From NCBI GenBank assembly GCA_033439255.1, contig CM065892.1, positions 558,001-622,000 on the forward strand: 64,000 nucleotides of DNA, read 5' to 3'. The notes below the pieces were generated by a model. It was not told where the DNA came from. It was given only the letters and a program-made list of their open reading frames with translations, and did not search any database. Of this stretch, positions 54,612 through 64,000 are shown piece by piece; position 1 is the stretch's first letter; each line of letters starts with the position of its first letter. The position numbers were made by a program, and so were the translations under genes. This DNA is from Hericium rajendrae (taxonomy: Eukaryota; Basidiomycota; Agaricomycetes; Russulales; Hericiaceae).

Positions 54612-57600
54612 TCACTGGAGGGGCTGCAGCGAGTACTGGTCAGAGCCATCGGGAATGGAAGTGGGATTGCTGATGTGAATCGTGTTCTGCATGGAAGAGT
54701 TGGAGGGATTGCCGATACAGTTGGAAGCCGGGTCACTGATATTACTGATGGTGTTATTGCCAATGGGAGTAGCACTAGACGTCTGCTCGGGTATCGGGGT
54801 GAATGCGCTGGGATGCGGAGATTGCGAGTTGCCGAAAGGTGAGAACGATGAAAATGAAGATGAGGTCGAAGATGGCGGGTTCGACAGCGACGATTGTTGA
54901 GGGTAACCCCCGAAGCCTTGGGACTGCGAAGCGCGCGCAAAAGACGAGGCGACAAATGAGCCAGGCGGTGGAGAGACGAAGCGCGGCGGCGGTGGCGAAA
55001 CGCTGAACTGGTATGGCGAAGAGGCCGTTGGAGACGTCACGCCTGACGCATCACGACGGGAGCGAAGGTTACCCATGTCGAGCTCCGGGAGCGTACGGGG
55101 CTGAAAGGTCTCTCCAGAGAAAGCCTGCTGCGGCTGCGACTGTCCGCTCGTCGGCGTGCGAACCCCTAACGGGTTCTTGCTGTACGAGAGGCGGATACCG
55201 CCGCCCTTCACCAAGCCATTCAGCGTCGCGCCGTACAAGTCATTGAGCGCCTTCGTTGCGTATTGAACATCGCAAAACTGTAGAAATTAAGATCAGTACC
55301 ATCGAAACCATTCCATCAATGGCGGCACCAACGTACCTCAACAAAGCACATTGGTCCATTACTTTTCTGCCTGAAGCAGAGCTTTCTAAATCCGGGGCGA
55401 CGCGAAAAAAGCTCACGCAGACTATCTTCCAGATAGCTTGGAGACATGCCAGGCGGTGGAGGCGAGCTAGGCAGGTTCCCGACATACAGCGTGTTGATAG
55501 GGGGATTCTGATCAACTGCACTCGAGCCAGAGCCAGATCCACTCTTCGAGCCTGCGCTCGCCGGACTGGGTAGCTGAGGCGACGTCAAATCTGTAGTGCC
55601 GCTGCCGCCGATTGACTGGGTGCTGACAGCGAGGGACTGCATACCGCGCGACATCTCTTCGTCGCTCGCCTCTCGCTCTCCTACGCTCACAGAGTCGCCA
55701 ACGCTAGATGCGCTTGCGCTGCCTCCGGTCGGCGAGTATGCACGTGGACGCGAAGGCAAAGATGGGTGAGCAGGCAAAGAATTCGCCTGCGAGGGCGGAG
55801 AAAATCCAGCAGCACTAAGACCAGGGGGCGGACCGAATGCATTGGCCTCTCTGTTCGGCGGCGAGGACTGCTGTGAGGTGCGTTGGCTGAATGGCGACGT
55901 AGGGCGAGGAGGTAAAGTCGAGCCAGGCGCTGCGACAGACATCTTCCTATACCCATTATTCAGCGCGGCACCGTTATCTCGACCACCACCCATCCCCCAG
56001 GGACTTGCAATGTTGCCGTGAGACGTGAATACCCTGCTAGCGGGATCGCTTTGGGATGAGGAGAGATTGGCCTCGGTGGTGCCAGCTGTCGCTGCCAGGA
56101 GAGAGTTCCCGACTGCTTGGGAAGAAGGGGGTACGGAGTGGAATGCATCGAAAGCATACGCGTTGCTGGAGCGCAGCCTTGCGCTTCGCTCCCTCTCGAC
56201 GTCTACCCTCGATTTTCTCTCTTCCTCCTCCGCACGCTCGCGGGCACCACGGGCTCCGGTCGATCCAAAAGCCCTTTCATCTTGGCCCTCTTTTCTACCG
56301 TTCATGCCTAGACCCGCGAAACCCATTGCACCGAGGGTGCCCAGCTCTTTCTCCCTCTGCGTCAGCGCCTCCGCGCCAGACGGTCCCATTCCCAGTCCAT
56401 GCATTCCGTTGATCTGCATCCCTCCCATGCCCTGGAGGCCAGCCAGACTCGCCTCACCGGGTAGACCACCGCCTGAACCCATCATGCCGGCGATTCCGCC
56501 AACCTGCGCACCCAGTGGTCCAGCACCGATGCCGATACCGCGCTTCGTGTGAAGGTTCTTCTTCGCCATCTCCGCCTTTAAGACCGCGCCCTTCTCGAGG
56601 TCGACGCGACGACCCTGAAGAGTGTCTCGAGCCTCCAGCGCCTCCTTCCGTGTTCGGAACTTGGCGAAACCGATGATCTGCTTGCGAGTCGATATATTCG
56701 GATTCTGGTTGCTCGCGAGGTGCGACTCTGCGTCCAGGGATGGATTCTGCCAGGACGACGTGGTACCATCACGGGCGCTGTCCACGACGATGCCACCTTG
56801 ATTGATGGTGACAAGGTTGTAAGGGTCGTTGGGCCCGCCGTGCGTCTGCATGTAACCGAGCGGGCCACTGCCAGGACCTGCGCTGCGCGTACCGGAGCCA
56901 TACGCCGTCAACTCCTTGTTCGGGATTTTGAGGGTTGCGGCCTCAAATCCTTGGCTGAAGGTGAACATATTTTGGAACTCGCGCTCCTACGCCCAAGGTC
57001 GACCATTTCAGTATATATTTCCCACACTGTCAATAAGGCGAGACTGACCTGCATGTCCTCTGGAAAGCCGACAACAAAGATGGTGGATATCTCCTCCTGG
57101 GCGCACTGCTGCGGCGCACCGTTCGGATTGGTATGACCCGAAGGACCTTGACCTTGGCTGAGAACGGGTGCTGAGGCGCTCGCAGGTAGGTGGGGACCAT
57201 ACGGGGTCTGAGAGCGCATGTTTTGGCTCTGATGACTCATCCCGTTCAGATATTGGCCCTGCTGATATCCGCCGAGTGTCTGAAGGCCTTGATTTTGCGA
57301 CTGACCAGCGCCAGGCTTGTGAGTGGAGAGGAGTGAAGCCCCCGCGCCAGCGCTAAAGGGATCGACGTTCGTGAACTTGGGATGGGCAGAGCCAATGACG
57401 CCAGAGGGCATCTGCTGAGATCCAGGGCCGAATTCGAAACCTCGCGGGGGTTGCATAGAATCGAATGTGTTGCCGCCGGGGTTAGACTGCTGCTGATGTG
57501 ATTGTGACTGAGGTGAAGAGATGGACTGGATGTTGGGTTGCGCTGTGGCGAAGACGTCTACTGCATAGTGCTGAGAGAAATTAGAGGTGTCGCGGAACGT

Positions 57601-58005
57601 ATGGGCGCCGGAAGAGGTGACAGGCAGGGATCCCTGTCGAGCGCGACCAGCGTTGTTGGGAGCGGAAAATGCAGAGTTGAATGATGTCGTCGTCCTGAAT
57701 GGATGGGAGGGACCGAACTCAGCGAATTTATCGAAGAATTCGGACTGGTGGATATTATTATACATTGAGGAAGAAGTTTTGAAGGAAGGAGAGTCGGGGC
57801 GATGAATTGGCTGTGGGGTGGTATGGAACTGGACGGAACCTATCGACGAGGAGGTGGAGAGGGAACCGAAAGAGGTGGGAGCGGCAGGAGCCTCTGAATC
57901 AGAGGATGAGAGAGGCTCGGCGTCTGCTTGGGCGTCGAGGGAATCGAGCAATGAACGATTGATGAAATCCTCGTCTTCTGACCGACGTGAAGGCGGGCCG
58001 TGCAC
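54612..58005 (-). CDS. Two-RRM RNA-binding protein of the Whi3/Mde7 type
   Basis: Three exons, 58005-57049, 56986-55337 and 55277-54612, give 1,090 residues. The first 300 residues are Gln/Ser/Pro-rich. RRM1 has RNP2 IFVVGF near residue 309 and RNP1 QIIGFAKF, separated by an unusually long insert. A long Gly/Ala/Ser-rich linker follows. RRM2 near residue 806 has RNP2 LYVGNL, then [20 protein letters not shown]1-like PMCFVE (split by intron 2), and [14 protein letters not shown] with [16 protein letters not shown], a block typical of Whi3/Mde7 proteins. These proteins bind and hold mRNAs, for example of G1 cyclins, and their Gln-rich parts drive condensates in other fungi. The tail is Ser/Pro-rich. 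Confidence 0.85.
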
Positions 58006-60794
58006 GAAAGGGGAGCGCGTGGAGACGAGGGAAGACGCCAGGGTGGGCAGATGAGACGGTCAGAATGAGGTGTATGCGGATATGGGGGGTCGAGGGGATG
58101 CTAACACATCCACAGGTGGGGAGCGTGACGGAGGGTTGCGAACGACGAGCGAGGCGAGATATGGGACGCTGAGCTTGATAAGCGCGTCGGGGATATGAAC
58201 GCGGGGTAAAACAATGCTCTGTGTGTGGTGGAGGGAGGAAAGCAGGAGGAGGACGATCGGAGTCGTGAGGATGATGGAGCAAAGGAAGCGGACGCGGCGG
58301 AGCGTGTTCGGCACTTGAGCCCCGTCTGCCCTCGCGCCACTCCCACGCACGGGCCACCAAACAAAAACCCAGCTCAAACCTTAACCTTCCTGTACCACGT
58401 GACTCCTCTCCCACGCTTCCTCCCCCATTGTTCGCCACGACGGGCAACAGAGAACAGTGGGCGGGATCATGCAGCAGCATAGAGCACAATGGACACTCAC
58501 CATGCGCGACGACGCCTTTGTCGCCGACTGCCAACAATGTCTGCCCTCGCCCATCAATGTGCGCACATTGTCCCTGCACTGCGCACAATCCCCGTCCAAT
58601 CCCCGCGCGAAGTCCACAATAGACAACCACTCACCTGAATGCACCCCGCATTCGACGAACAATGCAGCAGGCTGAAGAAAGAGGCTGCGATGGTAGCAGG
58701 ATGAGAGAGAAAGAGGATGGAGAGTGTCACGAGGACGCAGAAAGAAAAGACCGACCGGGGAGACAGGTTCGAGTCCGCGGGCCTTGGCCATGGAGCCCAA
58801 GCACGCGAGCGTGAACACCTCTCTTCACCGTGATATCCGCAATCGGACCTCCGACCTCCAAATCTGCCTCGAATCTTCGGGATCCCGCCGGCCCGCCGCT
58901 GCTTCCATCTCTGATGCGTATTCCATCCCGACGTCGTCCACCGTTGCGGCGACAGTTTGTATGCTACCTGTCCAAAGTGCACGGCGCCTTGCCTCAAATA
59001 CTTATACCACCGCCCGCGCAAACATCGACATCGACATCGATGGGCGCCTCAAGCCGATTAGAAGCCCATCAGGCATGCCATATCGATGTCTCCACCTCCT
59101 CGCGGACTCACGAATTTACCCTTCGAATGGCATATCGCTCCTACGATGAAGCTTGGCTGGGCGGTACCATCTAAACTCTGACGCTAACCAACTTGGCGCA
59201 TCCATAGTGCAGGCCCAAATCTCGATGGATGAATATCGAACATACGAAATGCACTGACGCGAGAGTAGTCTGGCACAGTCAATCTGGCGACGATACTTCC
59301 TGCAGGAACATCAGCCATGTGCTACTCGGTTCGCATCTGTCGCGTACCACCGCGACCAAAACGGCACACATGTAGAAGAGCTTGCTTTATGGACGCACCA
59401 AATTGCTCGCGTGCGATAGCACGTAGCTTAGCAGTAATCATTGCGCCTACAAAGTTATTCAATGTCAATGTACAAAGGACATATCGGCGTAGCCTGCACA
59501 CCTTCAGGTACTTCCATTCACGATGAATATGCGTGATGGCGCACATATATTCTTTCAGGCAACGCGCTTACCAGCAGGAAGACACCTGCAAGTTTTCCAA
59601 TCAATATCTGCGACAGTTATTAATCAAGGTCACTACTCACCTTCGACCCTTTGGCTTTACCTCAACGGTCCGACCTGCAGTACCTAATCCATGCGCTCAA
59701 AAAGTCTCAATCCAATCTGCGCACTTTTCACTTTTAAGCATCTGCGACGACCCCTGGCGCCCCTCTTGCGCTTTCTCCCACCGGATCAAGACATGCAAAC
59801 AATTGCATTAAGATGTAGCGCTACGGCCAATCGGTCAGCGGTATCCGCGCAAGGAAGACTTTACACATACCTGGAAGCCTGAAGCCCTGCACATCGACGC
59901 GCGCAGGCGCCTCGCCGTCCAAAACACCGTCGTCCAAAACACCGTCGTCCAAAACACCCCATCAAGGCACCCTCCTGTCTGGGAGGTGCCGCATTATCGC
60001 GACGCCGCCTGGCCGTCGCGCAGCAGACTCGCGCTCGATCGCCGGCAGTGCGTCAGCGCCGAGCAGGGCCCGCGCACCTACACACATACACCGAACGCTC
60101 GAGAATATGGCGTCGTCGCCGCGAGCCTCGCCCCCACGTCTCGTAAATACCTTACCATATACTATCCAATACGAGCAGTGCAGCACCAATGTCCGCGGGA
60201 AGCAAAGCAGCTCCGAACGCCGCGGCGCCGCGACGGTCCTCCGTCGGGTTCCTTCGCTGCACGACACAGCAAAGACACAGAGGAGAAAAGACAAGAGCAG
60301 GGCGGGCAGATAATAGTACAAGACAGGAGCAGCGAGCTCTGGCGCAGTTTTAGCCTTTCGGCCGCGCACCTTGCGTGGCATCACGTGTAAGTAATACGGC
60401 TTGCTTTTTGTTTTCTCCGGGCGTCGTGCCGAGCGACACGGACGCGCTTTGTTCTCCATCGGGCTGGCCAAGGGACCGTCGTCATGGCAGACGTCCAATT
60501 CGTGTCCAATCAGGCCCGCGGCGTTGCAGTGCGCGACGCGAACCATCGCCGTCTGAGCTTCGGGGCGCGTGCGTAGTTTCATATGTGCATGCGATTGGAA
60601 TAGTACATAATGTATGGACAGAACAACAAGGACATGAGCTGGGCTCAGAATAAGTACGCCACAGACGAAGCACCGTAGCAACAAATAGAGCAAGAGAACG
60701 AGGAAGAAATGCAGGAGTTCGCATGCGACGATGAAGATGAGGACAGAAACCGTACACGCCCGCGGGCTGGCAGTACACGCACCAAAAGCTTCCA
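58006..60794. other. 2.8-kb intergenic region
   Basis: This region lies between the start of the Whi3-like gene and the stop of the phosphatase subunit gene. Frames at 58724-59149 and 58830-59174 (+) overlap in different registers without splice support or motifs. The part next to 58005 is probably a long promoter and leader of the Whi3-like gene. A small tandem repeat is at 59914-59958. Confidence 0.4.
59914..59958 (+). repeat. 15-base tandem repeat, three copies
   Basis: CCGTC(GTC)CAAAACA units follow one another three times; the first copy lacks GTC. Confidence 0.85.
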
Positions 60795-63700
60795 CTACCC
60801 CGTATCCCCGTCCTTCACGCCCGCTTCTGACTTCGGCGCGGGCGACGGCGACGCAGCGACCGCCGACCCGACCGCCCCGAACTTCAGCTTGATCTTCTTC
60901 GGGCCCTCCGCACCCGCCTTCCCACCCGCACCTGCACCTACAACAAAACCGGGCCCGGAGCCCGTGCGTCCGCCCACGCCCTCCTTCGGCCCCGCACCGA
61001 ACGCGGGCCGCTTCGCCTTGTTGCTCACGAGTCGCTCGAGCATCTCATCCTCGTCGTCCTCGCGCCGCCGCTTCTCCGGGCGCGCCGGCAGCCCCACCTC
61101 TGCCTTCTCCGCGCCGCCTTCGCCGATGAACACGCGCATGAAGTTCTCCTCGTCCTCCTCGCCCCGCGGACGCTTCGCGCTCGTGATCTGGCGGTGCGCA
61201 GGCCGGGGCGTCGCAGGCGGAGGTCCGCCGCTGCCTTCGGTGGACACTTCCTCGGCCGCGCCCGCATCGGATGCGGGCGGCGACTCCTGGCCCGTCACTT
61301 CGTCTTCGTCGCCGTAGTCCACGAGTTGATTTATTGGCGGCGTGCGTGGGAGGTGGATGGACGTGAGCCCAAGAGGGCCCGGTCGCATGGGCATCGGAAT
61401 GCGCGCCGGGGCGCGCTTGCGTTTCTGGCCAAACTGGGGACGTGCCATGGGCGGCGGGGTGGCGATGAGGGGCAGCGGTTCCTCCTCCTCTTCCTCATCG
61501 TCGGTGTTGAAGTAGCTTTCTTCTTCTGCTTCGAGCCGTCGTATTTCGAGCGGTTGCCTGTCAGGGAATGAAATGAGACCTGTTGAACTCAACGGGGACA
61601 GATCGGTGGCGTACTGCAGAACGGGTTTTTCCTCCTCCTTCGGCGGAGGTGCAATATTCATCTCCCATCTGTTGATGAAGGCGCTTATACAAGGCCCTGT
61701 GAACTTCCTCTTCGCAAGCTCTCGCATGTCGGCTTCGTGTGTTGTCATGATGTGGTTGATGATGTCTTTCAGGTTTTCCTGCCGGAGCATGAGTACACTC
61801 GTGTGACGGCAAATCAGGCACTAAAGGAACTCACTCTGCGCATATACTCAAAGAACTCCAGACATGACGAACCGACGAGCGTATCACGTCGCGACTCCTC
61901 CAATGTGAGCTGGACAATGGGCTTGTAGATTCCCATCTTCATCAGATGCACCTGGAAATTTCGGTTCTGATTCCGCAGGTGTATTCGGAAATACCGCAGA
62001 GCAGCTAATTACGCTAGGTGAGTGATAATACCATTAGCCTTTAATCTGCTACACACCTAAACGAAGATGCTTGTCCTTGCTCTTGAGCAGAGTAGCAACA
62101 GAGGCGGACATGCTCGATGTCAAGAGAAAGAAATGACTGCGAAAAGAGTGTTGCTGTGCAAAAATGGATAACAAATCGCATAAAAATAGGTAAAGATTCG
62201 TCTTTTCCCTAGTGAGGACCAACGCTGGATTTATGCAGGCGATGAGCCTCTAGCAAGCCACAGATAGAGCACGTCAAACGTACATGTAGTGTCTTTCCAC
62301 GCAGGTAGCTCGCTGAGCGGTTTCGTTAACGAGTGTATGCATAGCTTGTAAAAGAAGTCCAAGAACTTCTCCAGCTTGTCATCGTCCTTCGGTCGCGAGA
62401 ATAATTTTGTGGGTGCTTGCTGTGAAGATAGAGCAACAATGAGGACCGACGAAGAATCATGACCAGAGATACACGCACTAAGGCATCACTCCCTTCCGGC
62501 TGCGGAAGCTCCAACATCATACGCAATGCATCACCCACCACAGTTTGCACGGCCAAGTCTCTACTCCGCACCATGATAGTCACGAGCAGCTGCAGCAACG
62601 ACTGCTCGTGAGTGCTTTTCGTCTCCTCCGCATGTTGAAACTGCCTCAGCACATGCTCTCTCACGCCGTTGACATCGTGGTCGAGTAACGTCATCAGGAT
62701 TTCGCCAGCGACGGAGATCATCTGCAAGCCCTCTTCTGAGAACTCGGAACGTCCCAGGGCCCACTGGACTGGATGGAGGATCCCGCGGTCCACAAGGGTC
62801 TTGAATAATGTCATCCGCGCGGGAAGCTGAACGTTCTTGCCCATGATGCACAGCTGCTGAATGAGCAAGACGACTTCTTTGCGATGCTGATCGAGGTCGA
62901 CCGGGGTTCCGTTAGGGGTCACTGCGCCGTTCGTCTTGCCCTTCCCTTTGTCCACGCCATTCGCCACCCCTTCTTCCACAGTCATCTTCGCATCCTCCTC
63001 GCCTCCAGCATTCATCTCGAATAGCCCAACCATATCCTTCAAGAAACGTGCATCATTCTGGACGTGCTGAATGATATCAATCTGGTTGAAGATGATACAA
63101 GAATTGAGGACGTTGAAGGTAGAGTCGTCCAAAACGCGCGCCAGGACGACATCTTTGAGGAATTGCAGTCGATAGGTATGATGGATCTTCCGCTGAATGG
63201 ATATATCATCAATGGGGATGGGTTGATGGAAGTGTGTATTCTCGCGCAGAAACTCCCGGTAATTCGCTTTGTGGGCGGGAAACTCGGGATCATCTAGGGA
63301 CAACATAAGAACGACGAGAGCAATAGAACGAAAAGATATGCAACATACACTCCAGCATGCCGACGACGCCATAAAATAAATCATCGTCGAGTATATGCTC
63401 ATACATGCTATGATCATTCATCATAACTGTGAACTCGGTGTCAGACCTAGGCTAAAAGACCACAAGCCGTGGCATCTCGAACTCTTGAAGCCTCAAAGAA
63501 ATCACTCACGAATTGTTTGCATTAGTCCACATAGCGCATGTAGATTTTCGAGATTTTCAAGGTCCTCCGCCTGGTGCATGACGTCAATCATGGCCTTCAG
63601 GTAGTCCTATTGCAGACAATGAGCCACAGCTGTTTCCTAAACGACTGTTTGCGCACCGCTCGTTGAATGTATTCGCAGATCTTCTCCTTGATGTTCGCAG

Positions 63701-64000
63701 TTCGAGACAGGGTCTTGATAGCTCTATCTATTTGAACGATTATGCCTAGAGTTGGCTGAGGTAGGTGTCCAGAGCGAATGATGCTCGCAGTCGTAACCGA
63801 GTTTTCAGAACCAGCTCCTGGAGAGGAAGACCCCGCTTGCTGCTCTTCTATTGAGGAGGCCATGTCGGCGGGGATATAAGGAATGAGGGTCAATGTGCCC
63901 TCACCTGCAGCCGTCGCGTGTATTCGCTGGACCTCCAAGATGAATGCCCATACCTCCGCGCAACCTTCCGGATCCTGGAAACTAAGCGCATAATCCATGC
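60795..64000 (-). CDS. Protein phosphatase 4 regulatory subunit 3 (Psy2/SMEK), 5' end outside window
   Basis: Eight exons read in frame: beyond 64000-63657, 63606-63510, 63426-63349, 63293-62479, 62419-62284, 62224-62057, 62004-61835 and 61778-60795. The visible start, DYALSFQDPEGCAEVWAFI, is the end of the N-terminal PH/EVH1-like domain, so the gene begins upstream. The SMEK domain follows: IKEKICEYIQRA, AEDLENLENLHALC, ILDDDLFYGVVGMLEYDPEFP, LQFLKDVVLARVLDDSTFNV, LTREKTNLYLFLCDLL, KSKDKHLRLAALRYFR and SSCLEFFEYMRRENLKDIIN. The subunit directs PP4 catalytic subunit to substrates such as DNA-damage and cell-cycle proteins. The C-terminal 250 residues are acidic and Pro-rich with basic clusters (KRPRGEEDEEN, PEKRRRED, KKIKLKFG), possibly nuclear import signals. 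The last exon is far more GC-rich than the others. Confidence 0.92.

Noticed and set aside
58745-58800. tRNA-like GGTTCGAGTCC word
   Set aside because: No flanking T stem, acceptor stem or D arm pairs with it.
58724-59174. Two overlapping plus-strand frames as a gene
   Set aside because: Different registers, no splice chain, no recognisable motif; probably leader or promoter DNA.
1-64000. CRISPR arrays, operons, Shine-Dalgarno sites
   Set aside because: The DNA is eukaryotic with spliceosomal introns; none of these is expected and no direct-repeat/spacer array is seen.

Overview
The window is nuclear DNA of a filamentous basidiomycete, most likely a mushroom-forming Agaricomycete. Nearly every recognisable gene is cut by many introns of about 47-70 bases with GTRNGT donors and YAG acceptors, and the protein families fit (fungal CE9-type amidohydrolase, Whi3-like RRM protein, Vtc1, DUF7025-type AAA ATPases, a Helitron Rep/helicase). 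The species cannot be named from the sequence. Exon junctions quoted below were read by eye from splice signals and reading-frame continuity; for most genes the summed exons come out as a multiple of three.

Layout. 1-11.2 kb is housekeeping and signalling: the 3' end of an amidohydrolase (+), an unrecognised tail-anchored-like gene (-), and two convergent Rho-GEF genes (+ then -). 11.2-17.4 kb has no convincing gene; it holds microsatellites and a strongly diverged tandem duplication of about 0.45 kb. 17.4-25.2 kb holds a DUF7025-type AAA+ ATPase (+), a RING protein (-), a tRNA-His gene with a 14-base intron, a tRNase Z (+) and the THO-complex subunit Tho7/THOC7 (-).

26.4-47.5 kb is an accessory island. 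It contains a young 5.15-kb LTR retrotransposon that encodes only Gag (near-identical 821/822-base LTRs, 4-base target duplication) and a 2,097-residue Helitron Rep/helicase. It also carries eight small intron-bearing or lineage-specific genes: two copies of a ~150-residue family whose first coding exon is only 9 or 12 bases, three F-box-like genes with a possible nucleotidyltransferase-like core, and three further unrecognised genes. A short word, GGTCTTGCTATT and variants, recurs between these genes.

47.8-64 kb returns to core genes: Vtc1 (+), a head-to-head inverted minisatellite, a second DUF7025 AAA ATPase (-) that shares three exon lengths with the first but carries a one-base frameshift, a two-RRM Whi3-like RNA-binding protein (-), and the 5'-truncated protein phosphatase 4 regulatory subunit 3 (Psy2/SMEK) gene (-). 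The core genes span Rho signalling, tRNA 3' processing, mRNA export, polyphosphate synthesis and phosphatase regulation; they share no pathway and look like ordinary neighbours around one mobile-element-rich island.
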